A stretch of DNA of 64,000 nucleotides from Heterodera schachtii (lineage: Eukaryota > Nematoda > Chromadorea > Rhabditida > Heteroderidae), in NCBI GenBank assembly GCA_023374025.1, contig SIJG01000070.1, positions 376,747 through 440,746 of the forward strand, given 5' to 3'. Below are positions 10,444-22,374 of this stretch, one piece after another. The notes below the pieces were generated by a model, which did no database searches, had not been told where the DNA came from, and saw nothing but the letters and a program-made list of their open reading frames with translations. Position 1 is the stretch's first letter; every line of letters starts with the position of its first letter. The position numbers were made by a program, and so were the translations under genes.

Positions 10444-13400
10444 ATGGCTAATATTCATTTGAAAACCAAAATTGTCTTCGTTTTGTTTTTGCTTTTCGGC
10501 CTTTTCGAGCCAAAAATTGGCGTTTTGACTTCGCCATCAAAAAGTAACAAAGAAAATGAAGCTTCCACGACACAAGAAGGTGACCAAATCCACTGGGATT
10601 AAAACAATTAAAATGCGAAAATTATTTAAAATTTAAGAAAAAATAAAAAATTATGCGGTCAAAATCTTTGAAGAGTATGATGAGAACACTCAGTTGGAAA
10701 GTTTTGAAGATTTGGTGACAGATGCCATCGACTGGGCTCACAATGTTGGGCTGGTCAACCGATACTGTGACCCTCGCCAACGGTGAGCAAATGCATTATT
10801 ATCAGCCTAATGGTCGCTTATTTTTTGTCTTCGGCTTTTAGTGGTGCCACTGAAATTGTGCCGTTTCACGAAATTGGCATGGCCAACCGAATTCGCGACC
10901 ACAGAAACCGGTGGGAAAAAGCGCTACTAATTACCCTCTCTGTTATGCTTACAAATTATGGCATTTCAGCAGCGATTTTGCCGAGATTGCTCCCTTTTCG
11001 CTGTTCCCTTCGCCATTCCCACGCCGTTTGTTTGAACATGCGCAAACAATCCAAAAGGTGCGTTTTGCTAATTAATTAAAAATTTGTTTCAATCTCTTCA
11101 GACGCTCCAATTGCTTTACTTTCGCGTGTCTCAGAACTACGAATTTTTGAAAGAAACGCTCGGAGAAGCGGCCAAAACTGACAGTTTCCTGCGCCATCAG
11201 TTGGACATTTTGGAGGATGTGCAGCGGAGGGGCAGCAAACAGCCGATCACTTTGCTTTTGCAACGATCTGTTGGTTCACTAATTTTAAAATAATTATCTG
11301 TTATTTTAAGGATTACATGTGCCATGTTAACGGGGAAAGTGGCGAATATGAGCTAAAACAGGTGAACGAACCAATGGGAGGGCAAAATGAGCATTTATTG
11401 CGCATAATAATATGGCAAATTAATTCACTATTTGCCAATTATTTTTAGGTCGAAGTGAACATTGGGCCAATTGGGGGCAATGTAAGTGCGCAAGCAGTCC
11501 GCCAAGTGCACGGACGCGTGTTCTCCAAATTGGGACTGTCCGAGGACAATCTGCCCGAGAATCGGGCAAGCGCTGCCATTGGCGAGGCATTGGCCAAGGC
11601 GTGGTCAGTCAGTGCCAAATTGGCCTGCCAATTTGGCGTCAATTAACTTTAAATAATAAATTATTAGCATTTGCGTTGTTTCAGGGAACTGTTCCGTGAT
11701 CCCAGCGCCGTCGTTGTGATAATGTCCATCAAAAATAACCATGGCCATTTCGCACTTCGGCACATCCAATACGAAATTGAGCAGGCATCGGCCTACAAAA
11801 TCAAAGTGATTCGGCTCACATTAGCAGAATGTGATGAAAAGTTCGTTAGTTTTATTGTTCATTGGTCTGAAAATAAAATCATTCGAGAGTCTCGACGTAA
11901 TTTAATTTATTTATCAAAATTTTATTTTTAGACTTATTTTGGACCCCAACGATTCTTCGCTGCGTTTCAATGGCAGAAAAGTGGCGGTTGTCTACCAAAG
12001 GACCTATCTGTCCGAGAAGGATTGGCCAACTGAGAAGCATTGGGACATTCGGCGAAAAATCGAACGGTCGACTGCCATTGTGAGCAAATTGTTAAATTAA
12101 ATTTGAATTTAAATTAGCAATTACTGTTGTTTTTGTTTTAATTATTAGTGCTTTTGAAAAAAGTGGAGGCGGAAAATAATTAAGGATTTGAAATTAATTA
12201 ATGGATTAAAATTCATTAATAGATTTGAAATTAATTAATGGATTTGAAATTAATTAATGGATTGAAATTAATTAATGGATTTGAAATTAATTAATGGATT
12301 AAAATTAATTAATGGATTAAAATTCATTAATAGATTTGAAATTAATTAATGGATTAAAATTAATTAATGGATTAAAATTCATTAATAGATTTGAAATTAA
12401 TTAATGGATTTGAAATTAATTGATGGATTTGTGCCAATGGCAATTTCATTTAGGTGCCATTCAATGTGAACATTCATCTCGCGGGTTCCAAGAAAGTCCA
12501 ACAGGTAATTTATTAGAACAAATTAAACGCCAAATCCCCTCCGTTCGACTTTTTAGACTTTGGCATTGCCCGGAATGTTGGAACAATTCTTGCCGGACGT
12601 CGACGAAGGAATGATCAGTTCAATCCGAAAAACATTCGCCGACCTTTGGGCACTGGACAAAGAGGACGAAGCGACAGAAGCAGTGATTAGGGTAAAAGCA
12701 AAGTGAAAAGTGAAGGACACGCACTTGAGAAATGGGGAAGATAGGCCAAAATTCAATAAAATCGACCATTTTGGACAAAAATGACAAAAGTCTTTTAAAA
12801 AATCACATAAAAATATCTATGTTTAGGGTAGTTTTTTGAGAGATTTTAATTGCGAAGCAATTTGAAATTACTAAAAATGAAAAATTTAAGAAAGCCATTG
12901 AAAACCCTGAAAATTACGTGTTGAAAACGAACCGAGACGGAGGCGGAAACAATTTCTTTGGAGAAGAAATTGCCAAAAAGCTGAGCGATTTGCCGCGGGA
13001 CGAACGCTCGTCGATGATTTTGATGGAGAAATTGAAACCAATGGAAGTGAAAGTAATTGGGAGGAAATGGCTAACTAAGCAATGGCATCTCGACATTTGC
13101 TATAATAAAGGCAATTTTCACATATTTTCAGAATTTCCCAATACGACGGTTAAGGGACCACACCGTGCGAAATATGGTAAGTTGCCAACAATTATCAATG
13201 GTTTGGAACCGGGGCTGGGCTGGGCCAAACTTCGGCTTCTAAAACTTCGGGGTTTTGAGCTTCTGCTTCTGATAAAGCATAAATTTCAGGGAAAACATAC
13301 CTCCTAAAGATTGAGTTTTCAGTGTTAAATACACTCCCCCCCCCCCTAATGATGGGCTCAAGAACGGAGAAAGATACTTTTTAATTTTTTTCAAAAATTA

Positions 13401-13928
13401 TTCCTTTTTTGAGGAAAGTTTCAAAGGAAAATTAACCTTTTTTCCTCTAAAAATCTAAAGAAAAGGAAATTCAAAAAAAATGAAGAACATTTTATAATGT
13501 TTAAAAAAAAAATTTAAACGGCGCGGAAGGAAACGGCGTAAGAAATTGGGGGGGGGGATGTATTGCATTGATACTTTCGAATGTTCATCCGGGTCCAGGA
13601 TTTTGTAAGTGAGTTAAATGCTTATCAATCCAAAAATCTAAAACATAAAATTCAATTTAAAACAAAATTCAATTTAAAACTGTAACATTTTGCAGGAGAG
13701 GGGGAGTAAATAGGTTTAATTCTTACCAAATTTATTTAATTTCTTTGTTTTCCCGCTTTTTAGAGCAGTGAATTGGGCATCGTCGGTTACTTTTTGGGCA
13801 ATGGCCAAACGATGGCAACGATTGCCAATGTTCAGCAGGGGCATTTGCTGCGCACGAAATTCGCCGAGTCCAACGAAGGCGGCGTTGGGTTGGGCGTCGC
13901 TGTGCACGACTCGCCCTTTTTGTTCTGA
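10444..13928 (+). CDS. Secreted glutathione-synthetase-like protein (putative effector)
   Basis: Fourteen exons: 10444-10579, 10638-10782, 10842-10910, 10970-11057, 11102-11269, 11311-11361, 11449-11603, 11685-11840, 11932-12079, 12454-12504, 12557-12691, 12891-13052, 13132-13176, 13764-13928. They give 557 residues; animal glutathione synthetase is about 470. Family landmarks run in order: APFSLFPSPFP-like segment in exon 4, VEVN (metal-binding Glu and Asn) in exon 7, ERS near the end of exon 9, KKVQQ in exon 10, KTNRDGGGNN glycine-rich loop at about 446-455, MEKLKP, and LLRTK with GVAVHDSP near the C-terminus. Unlike the cytosolic enzyme, it starts with a signal peptide (IVFVLFLLFGLFEPKIG) and a low-complexity linker. 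Many ATP and metal ligands remain, while substrate-facing positions differ (NTIS-type segment replaced by NIGPIGG). Secreted GS-like effectors are known in cyst nematodes; assignment to that group is inference. Confidence 0.85.
12180..12430. repeat. Minisatellite in intron 9 of the GS-like gene
   Basis: About a dozen imperfect copies of a 17-20-base unit built on gaaattaattaatggattt run tandemly. They expand this intron to 374 bp while most neighbours are under 100 bp. Confidence 0.8.
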
Positions 13929-14173
13929 TGAGAAGCGAAGCGAAAGCATTTCCGAAAACAAAAATTTAGCAAAATATATTTTAAATGTTTATTATTTATT
14001 TATTTACTTTTTATTTTATTATTGCAAACATTGGAAAAATATTATTTATTTCGACAAAAATGAGTTGAGCTAAAAAGCAAATTGGCACTTTTTGGCTCTT
14101 CGTCTTGTTTTTCTAATTGTTCCGATTGGACTTGAATAATACCGGTACCTTTCACCAAAGGTAAGGAATTTTA

Positions 14174-14175
14174 TC

Positions 14176-14249
<74 letters not shown>

Positions 14250-14251
14250 GT
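14174..14251. repeat. (ATT)n microsatellite
   Basis: An almost pure run of about 25 att/tta triplets lies between two gene 3' ends. The long Asn-repeat reading frame here is an artefact of this repeat. Confidence 0.9.
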
Positions 14252-14690
14252 AAAAGTTGGAATTATGCGGCTCAAAAAATTCATAATTAATGACTTTGGA
14301 AGATCAAAAATGATCAAAAAAGGCTGCTTATAATCAGTTAAAATGGAAATTAAATACAAACATAATTTGGGATCACCTTCTTCAGTCATTAATTTTGATG
14401 AGTTTCTTTGTTAATTTCTAAATCTAAGGCATTTTAAATAAATTTTTTAGGTATAAATTACAATTATTAGAATTACAGCATTAATTGGGGAAAACTAATA
14501 CCGTATCCCCAAAGACACTCATCCACTAATTCTGCTGGTGAGTTAATTTTGCCAAAACAAATCAAATGGAAAAAAGCAAAAAATGCACAATGCCAAAAAG
14601 TTACGGTATTAACATTGGAGAGACATTCACTTTATCGTACACACACCCAAAGAAACAAGCAGTTGTTGGATGACTTTCCTCCACATTTTG

Positions 14691-15654
14691 CTAATTTTGT
14701 TCTGAGTCAGTTTGCGTTACCATGCGTTTTTCTTTCATCCGTCGATTTTGGAACCAAATTTTGATTTGCTGAAAATTTTTTCTCCCAATTTTTTATAAAT
14801 TCCAATTTTGGGAATTTTCCGTTTTAATGCCGCACCCCTTTTGAAAAAATAAGGACAAAATGCGCGCAATAAACTTAAATTAAATGTCTAAAAGCTGTTA
14901 CGAAATTCATACCTCCAAAATAAACATATTAATATCGACGCTCTTTGTTGTTGTCCTTTTTAAATGAGGTGCGGCTAAAACTGAAAATTACCAAATTTTT
15001 ACCGTTTCATTCAGTGAAAGTTCGTGTGCCAATTGGTAGCGCCGGGGCCGTGAAAGGTATTTGGTTTGAGCAAATTGGCGCTCCAACTCGGCCAGCTGAT
15101 GGGAGGAGAAAGTGGTGCGGGGACGACGCATGCCACGGCTCAACGTTTGCCAATGCCAAACTCAAAAAGAGTCAATTTGTGACTTTGGAGCAAAGGGAAA
15201 TTAACCAAATTGTGCCGATGAATTCCCACAAAAATCACTTGACCGAAAAAACTCTTAAAACTTTGGCGGAATGAAAAACAAAACAACTAACTTTTGATTG
15301 ACCATTTATTTGATTGGTCCTCATTCATTTTCACTCTTTTTTTCTCTTTTTGCAACTCACGTGTCAGTGCCATCAGTTGATCAATTGAAATTTGCTTCTG
15401 CGAAATTTGCAAAGTGCCATCATTTAAAGGGGGAAGGGTTGTGCCATTCTGCTCAATTGGGCGCGGTGGTGGCGCTGAGAAGCTGAATTATTGAAAGTAC
15501 AAAGAATCCAAAAGCATAGCTCAATTAAATGCCAAATTTAAAAGTTTTACCCTTTTGAATTGTCCCATTTTGGTGCCTTTTCCTCCTTCGCATTTGTTTT
15601 ACAATCAATTTGATCAGCAGCAGAACCAATCAAAGCACTGATCGAATGAAACAT
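14691..15654 (-). CDS. Homeobox protein, MNX/HB9-like (compare nematode ceh-12)
   Basis: Four exons, 15654-15551, 15482-15361, 15160-15003 and 14768-14691, join in phase to 153 residues. The homeodomain spans exons 3-4: [39 protein letters not shown], then after the intron [15 protein letters not shown], followed by a ten-residue tail and TAG. The intron sits between homeodomain positions 43 and 44. KYLSRPRR plus RRPRT at the N-terminal arm favour the MNX group over other ANTP-class families. The N-terminus begins [10 protein letters not shown], an FxIxxLxx motif like the Groucho-binding eh1 motif. Expected role: nuclear sequence-specific repressor, in nematodes of motor-neuron fate (family knowledge). 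Homeobox certain; MNX class probable. Confidence 0.85.
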
Positions 15655-16593
15655 TGGCAAGAAAAAAAGCAAATGCCAAAATGGGGGGACAGTGGGAAAA
15701 GGAAATGCCAAAAGGGGAAATGCCAACGAATGAATGCCTTTCTCTCTCTCTTTGTGTTACTGTGGCACCCCTTTTCCCCTCCCGCCACCTCAAAAAGTGC
15801 CAAATTGCGCTTGCCAACATTTTAATCCATCATTCGTCCCTCCTCCCTCACATTTTGGCGGAATTCTTTCAAATTTTCCCCTGGGAACAGTGCGAGAGAA
15901 GGAGAAGCGAAGCATTGGCGAAATCGGCACCCTAAAAGGCGCTAATTGAATTATGCAATATGCCCCCGGGGGAGAACATTGGCGGCATTCATCCGCCCGC
16001 CAAATATCAGCTGCCGAAGGATTATGGCCGAGATGAATGGGTGGCATTGGCATGGCATTTCATTTTTTTTTGGCAATTCCAAAGGGAATTTTGTCATTGT
16101 GCATTTTGGTAAATCAGCCGGTAAAATTACGGTAATTTTGCGGAAATTCACTTTTTCAAACAAAATATTTCACCCGAATAAATGAAAAAGGCACAACAAA
16201 TGCATTTTTAAACAGGTAAAAATTCTCATTTTAAAACCCCATATTAAAGGCTTAATTTTCTTACTTATTCCTTTTGTACTGGACAAAACATCGGAGTGAT
16301 CAGACAGGATGAAACTTATCAAAGTGATTAAATACCGTAATTAGGCCGGCAAAAATAAAAAATCCTCATTTGATTGAGAATCATTATTTACAATATTCAA
16401 AATTAATTGTTATTAAACATTTAATATTATTCTTGGTTTTAGCATTTAAAAAAACCCACTCATGCTTTAATTTAATTATTCTTCATTATTTTTTTCAACA
16501 TTTATATAACATTTTGTCACTTGTGGCAATTCATCAAGACATTATGCCAATTTCGAATCATTTCGCCTTCTCTTTTCGTTTGTTTTTCTTTCA

Positions 16594-17035
16594 TCAGAAT
16601 TTCGATGTTTTGCATTTCTTCGGTGAATGCGCCGCTTTTGCGTCCAAAACGGTGACTTTCGCCTCCCCGTCGCCCTTCACGGTCAGTTTGGCTTTGTGCG
16701 TTTTTGACACGTAAAGAAAATTGATCGAAGCGGGAAAAGTGAACTGATCGGCGGTCCCTTTGACCGGCTTAAGATTGGCCACGCTTGCCAAGGTGGCCTT
16801 TGATTGGAAAAAATGGTGTTAATCAAATAATTAACCTAATTAGTTTCTTAATTATCCTTTCCTTTTTTGGCAATTCATTCGTTTTCCTTTTCAATTTTCT
16901 CTTAATTATTTTACCGTTTTCTGTAGTTCCACTTTGATTTTCAAGTCGCACACCAAAAAGAACACATAATTCGTTATTCGAACGGCCGAAGGCAAAAAAC
17001 GAAACGGCGAAAAAAAGCGGCACGAAATTGGCCAT
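16594..17035 (-). CDS. Small secreted protein, family unknown
   Basis: Two exons: 17035 to about 16952 and 16797-16594 (about 95 residues). The start codes a signal peptide (FVPLFFAVSFFAFG). Exon 2 is strand-rich (FTFPASINFLYVSK, AKLTVKGDGEAKVTVLD) and ends CKTSKF. The donor of exon 1 is uncertain: gtgcga at 16951 keeps frame, while the better-looking gtaaaa at about 16915 does not join this acceptor in phase. Possibly a single extracellular beta domain; no function assigned. Confidence 0.45.
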
Positions 17036-17721
17036 TGTTTTAATTTGTTATTATGTAGTTTAGGTAAATTGAACCTTAAGTTGGTTATTCTTTGGTTGAT
17101 TGGTTGTGCTGCCGTGCCCTTTTAAAGGCATTTCGAACCAAAAATTCAGTGATTTTTAAAAGCACTGATTAAACAATTGGTCTTTAATTAATTAATTAAT
17201 TCTTCATAATGGGCGGTTTTGTGGTAATGGAAGTGAAAATTCATAACCTGAACAAACAAATTGCTGAAAAACGACCGCTCCGTCGCGATGGGTGGCATTT
17301 TGCCAGTTTTTTATAATCCTTTTTCTATTAAATGTTTGGACAACAATTAATGGAAATTTTTAAAAACACAACGAGAAGATTTAGAGAAAATATTTAAATT
17401 TATTTATTATTTAAAAATAAATTTCATTTTCTTTAATAATAAACAAATAAAATATGTCGAAAGCCATTTGTTCTTTTATAAATTATGTGTTGAAGCCATT
17501 TTGAATTATATTATTAATAATTTATGCAAATAATCATTATATCAGTTTATTAATGTATCAAAAAGAATAATCATTCAAATCTTCAAAAAAAAATGGACGA
17601 TTTTTGTGTCCGTTACCTAAAATGACAGGCCCAACTTATTATGACAAAAACAATGCTTCGTTTGGTTTTTTACTCTGATGTTTGGCGTTTCGTTCGTCCG
17701 TTCTTTCATTCAATTACTTAA

Positions 17722-18466
17722 TTACCCTTTGATGTCGCCGCTGTCCATTTCAATTTTGACTTTCACTTTCTTCACTCCTTCCGTTTTTCTTCTGAGCTCA
17801 TTAACGTCCGAATGAAGTTGCGCATTTTCCTCAGTTTTCTTTTGAAGTTGTTTTTGCAATTCCATCGTTTCTCTTTCTTTTCGTGTTATTAATCCTTGCT
17901 AAATTAATTAGCATGCAATTAGCTTTTTAATTAACCCAGTCTGCGACAGACTTAAATTTTTTGAGCGGTAAGATCCAGCAGTTTTGTTGGTACTGCCGCA
18001 AAAATTTTGTAAATTTTACATCCAATAATTTTTTAAATAGATTTTATCCATCAAAAACAGTGCATATTATTTATTTAATGTAAATTAAAATTGCTCAGCT
18101 TTATTAAACTCACTTTTGCTTCATTTTGTTTCCGACTTTCCAAAAGTTCGGCGTCGTATTTCGCAATCATTCGATTGGAAACGTCGGCATTAATTGCATT
18201 TTCAACTCACAAGACTTTTTCACACCGAAAGGCACATTTTGCCCATTCTTTGCTCTGAATTTAGAAATATATATCAAATTTTATTTTTTATTAAAAAATT
18301 ACTTTTGGATTTGGCAGTTTAATTTCAGTGCATTTCCGATGATTTTCTTCGGAAATAATTTTGACCTAATTAAAAAAAGTTTATTAATTTTAAAATTATT
18401 AGTTACCTTTTGCGGCTTCACACTTTTTGGGTGCACTGATGCCAAACTTTGAGGCCCATTGTTCGT
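17722..18466 (-). CDS. Coiled-coil protein, partial, with one in-frame TGA
   Basis: Exons 18466-18407, 18365-18303, 18254-18114 and 17898-17722 all join in phase 0. The last two give a charged heptad-type helix (RMIAKYDAELLESRKQNEAK, then METLQ-type repeats ELQKQLQKKTEENAQLHSD) ending KVKIEMDSGDIKG. Exon 3 has a TGA at about 18209-18207 in the middle of otherwise coding-like sequence (upstream KEWAKCAFRCEKVL, downstream VENAINADVSNRM). Upstream exons are not resolved. Either the gene is decaying, the base is wrong, or splicing here differs from what I could find. Confidence 0.35.
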
Positions 18467-18599
18467 CTGTCGAAAATTTACACAAAATTTTTATTTTAAA
18501 AAAGAAAAAAATACGTTTTGAGGTGTTTTTTTGTTCAATGCATTCTTTTGGGATGATTTTGTTAGACTTTAAAACCGTCAAAAATCATTCATTCTAATA

Positions 18600-19700
18600 A
18601 ATAAAATTTAATGTTGAAATAATTAAACTGTAGGGGAAGGATTACGGTAACGAAGGGAAATGTTGTGAAAAAAGAGGGGCGAATCAAAGAAAGAGTTAAT
18701 GAGACAAAAGGACATTTGAAGAGGAATGGTAACGAAATAAAAAGCCGAAAGGGTTTTCCAAAATATCCTTAAACTGAAGAAGCCATGGAAAATGCTTTAT
18801 TTTGTTCGGCTTTGCTTCCATCATCGGTTGGTTTGTCCCCCCTTTTATACCCCCTTAAACTGTCACTCCTTTCGAAACTCCTTTAATAACTGCGCGACAG
18901 GCGACGGGCGGTCCCCCGCCATTCATTTGGGGAGGAACCGTTGGGTGCCGGGGGACGGACGGCGAAGGGACGGGCGACCCGCGGCATTTCTAAGAGAAAC
19001 TCAGGCGCCGTTTCGGTGGACATCCAACAAAAGGCAAAGCCCGGGATTAAGGTCACATTTCTTCTTCGTTGAACAGAAAGGGTGGGCTTTGCTTTGTGTC
19101 CTTTGCCTCTTGCCTTCAAACATTTGTATGAAAATGCAAATTTGACGAGAGAAAGGGGGGGGGGGGAGCGGCATGGGCACAGCTTTACCATGGATTAAGA
19201 AAAACCATGAATAGTTACCCTGAATTTTTATTTATTTTTTATACCAAAAAATCTTAGTTGGAACCCAACAGTCTTTTTTTTATTCAAGGACAGGAAGCGT
19301 AAAATATTTTACCTACTGTTTTTTGGGCGCTTCGGATTTAGCACTATTTAGGTACCCAATTTTCACTTTTAAGCACCCAAAATACGATTCTTCTCCCGAA
19401 GAATTTTGGATGACTCAATTTTATTTTATTTTTATTTATTTGTTTTTGCCCCAAATTTAATTAATATGAAAAAAATCAAGCAGAATGTTTCCTGCTGGCC
19501 ATTGCTTTTGCTTTTCTGTTTGTCTTCTCCGTTTCCTTTGCGCTTTCTTTCTTTTCTTTTTGCCGTTTTTTTTCGTCCGACGCTTTGCCATCGTTTTGAT
19601 TTTTGAATTATCTGAGCGGAGGAAACACTCCGACAACGATTGCCTCATTTTTATATTTTTTTGTTTTATTTAATGTTTAATAAAATTTTTTAAATCCAGA
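18600..19700. other. Intergenic stretch with a GC-rich island
   Basis: 18895-19060 is strikingly GC-rich for this window (several ccgcc/gggac runs), flanked by AT-rich DNA and a G tract at about 19155-19168. Open frames exist on both strands but none shows splice-consistent coding structure, so no gene is called. Confidence 0.3.
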
Positions 19701-19816
19701 AATTATTATTTTATCTTTATATTCCATTCGATTTCATTTATTTCCTCTCATTTTTTAAAATTTACTCTTGCTTTGGTTCTTTTCCCTGAGGGCTTATTTG
19801 ATCGATTGATGTTTTG

Positions 19817-20965
19817 TATTTATCATCTTTTGTATTTGTAAGAATTTTTGTTTAAATATTTAAAAACTTGTAAATATTTATATATTTTTTTAATATTATT
19901 TATTTCGAAAATAAAAATAAAATTTTGTTAAAATATTCATTAAAAATTATTTATTAATCTCTTAATCTCCTGATATCCTCGGTTTTAAATTTATTTGTTT
20001 GAGCAAAATAATGAATTGAAAAATGAAAAGGTTTTATTCGTATAAATTTATATTAAAAGAAATAATATATATTATTAAATAATCGTTTTTTAATTTTCTC
20101 TATTATTTTTATTAATTATTTGATTAGTTCGAATTTATTTTAATTAGTTAATTTTTTATTGTTGAGTGTTGGAATCGGTGTTAGATTATTTCGCGAAAGT
20201 GCAAAATGGATGGACTATGAGTCGGAACCATAAATTGGGTTTTTCGTATTTCTAAAAAACAAAAAAAATAATGGGCGTAAAGTTAGGATTTAAAAAAGCT
20301 ATCTCTATACATATATTTTTTTGATTTCTCCTGTATAAGTTGAAGCTAAAATTGTTGATTTTTTTTTTCGTCTTTTGCTGCTTCTTAAATTATTTTCGCA
20401 TGTATTTTTTATTTTTAACATTTTAAAACTTTTTATAAGAATTTATTATTTAAATAAACTCTTTAATAAATTCATAAATTATTTTTTATTTTTTATTCCA
20501 TTTCATTAATTTCCTCTCCTTTTTTTAATTTATATAAATTAACATGAAATGCTAATTTGTAAATCAACAATTATTATTTTATTTCATGTCCACATACTCG
20601 AATTTTCACTCATTGTCTTCATGGACTGGTAATTTGTATTTATTTACTTTTTCTTGCCAATTTTTTATAAATTAATAAGATTTGTTTTTTTTTATTTAGC
20701 AACTAAAATTAATTATTGTTTCCTAAAAAGAATATTTTAAATATTATTTTTTATTGAATTGTATGAATTACACATATTATTATTTTATTTTTTTCTTTAA
20801 AGTATTTTATATTATTAAAAAAATATTAATGAACTTAATCATTTTTTATAAAATCTCTTGTGCGCTTCTTCCAGAGCTTTATATACAATGCTGCACGTGT
20901 TATATTATCATCTTTTGTATTTGTAAGTATTTTGTTTAAATATTTAAAAACTTGTAAATATTTAT
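19817..20965. repeat. Direct repeat pair (about 60 bp)
   Basis: tatcatcttttgtatttgtaa plus the following ttgtttaaatatttaaaaacttgtaaat occurs at about 19817-19880 and again at about 20908-20965. It is part of the repeat-rich tract that runs to about 22.9 kb. Confidence 0.6.
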
Positions 20966-21238
20966 TAGCTCAAATTTTTTAACGGATTTTAATCAAAAAT
21001 GGTCAATTTTGGGTCAAATTTTGAAAATTCTAGTATGGGAAACGACGATGCCGAAAAGTGCCGCCGGGGGAAACATTTCGTGAAAAGTGCAAAGATGGAC
21101 CAAATGGTTGCCATTTTACCATTCTGGGATTTGCCATATTTTAGATCAGTCGGAACCATAAATTGGGTTTTTCGTGTTTCTAAAAAACAAAAAAAATAAT
21201 GGGCGTAAAGTTAGGATTTAAAAAAGCTATCTCTATAC

Positions 21239-22374
21239 CAGGGATGTTGCAAAGAGAAAAATAAAAAGCGAAAAACGAAAAGCGAAAAAAGCGAAACCAA
21301 AATAAAAAGCGAAAGCGAAAAGGTGAAAGCGAAATGCCCCAAAAAAGCGAAAAAGCGAAAAGGCGAAAAGCGAAAAGGCGAAATTTTTTTCCAAAAATTA
21401 GATGAATTTATAAGACTCAAAAAATTCATCTTTTAATGTTTTTGTTTCTTATGCCATATAGTCAAAAAGCTTTCTATTTTATTAGAGTTGTACGGGACCG
21501 GGAAATTTTGCCAAAACCTGGACCGGGACCTGAAAAGCCCGGACCGGGACCTCGGTTTTAGGCCGGAATGGGGAACGGGACCAAATGGGAAATTTTAAAA
21601 ATTAAAAAAATTAATTCAAAATTTAATTTATTTCAAATGAAACTAGTAAAAAATTAAATTTTTACTTTGCTATTTATTTTATAAAATCTAAAAAGCTAAA
21701 TTAAATTAATGAAAATTCTCAAACAAATTTTCTTCAGTTATTTCAAACAATTAATCTTTTTAGACTAAACGAATTTAATTACAAATTCATATTTTCTTTT
21801 CACATCATTTTTTCGGCGCGCTTTTTCCAAAAAACTTTTGGTAAAAGAAGGGGGTCCGGCGGTGCCGAGAGGCGCCGCCGGGAAAAATTTTGAAACTTTG
21901 ATGGATCTGTTAACAGATTTTGTCGAAGAAATGATAAATTTATGCGATTTTGAGAGAATTCTTTAAATAAGGTTTACGAATTTTTGGGCCTGGCGATGCC
22001 AAGCCAATTTTAAAAGTAAAAAAAATAATAAATTAAAAAAAAGACAGTAAACCGGTATCGAACTCATTAACGAAAGTAATGTCAAAGTTGATGCGCTAAC
22101 CACTACACTACACTACACATAAATAATAAAAAGCAAATTTACTTTATTTAATAAAAATTTGGTAAAAAGTTTAAAAAAATTCAAAATTTCTTTAAATTTT
22201 TTGCTTTTTCTCCCACGAAAATGCCATGTTATTTAAAAAGCCCAATCTTTAGGGGTGTACTTTTATTTCGCTTTTCAGCCAAAAAGCGAAAGCGAAAAGG
22301 CGAAAGCGAAAGGCCCAAAAAAGGCGAAAAAGCGAAATAGCGAAAGGCGAAAAGCGAAACTTGCAACATCCCTG
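21239..22374. mobile_element. Non-autonomous hAT-like element (1136 bp)
   Basis: Perfect 14-bp terminal inverted repeats, cagggatgttgcaa and ttgcaacatccctg, are flanked by an 8-bp target duplication ctctatac (21231-21238 and 22375-22382). The undisrupted copy at 20.3 kb has a single ctctatac. An 8-bp duplication with CAGGGATG ends is typical of the hAT superfamily. Both subterminal regions are packed with gcgaaa-type units in the same orientation. No transposase frame is present. The interior holds a tRNA-like segment. Confidence 0.85.
22030..22125 (-). other. tRNA-derived (pol III promoter-like) segment inside the element
   Basis: On the minus strand, tagtggttagcgcatc matches a tRNA A box and gagttcgatacc matches a B box about 30 bases on, followed by a T run. 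The rest does not fold as an intact tRNA, so it is a tRNA relic or SINE-like piece rather than a working tRNA gene. Confidence 0.5.

Noticed and set aside
14171..14389. Poly-Asn open frame
   Set aside because: Produced by the (ATT)n microsatellite.
14945..15274. Plus-strand open frame of 109 codons
   Set aside because: It is antisense to the homeobox exon, which has far stronger evidence.
18792..19191. Overlapping open frames on both strands in a GC-rich island
   Set aside because: No family match and no coherent exon boundaries; kept only as a composition anomaly.
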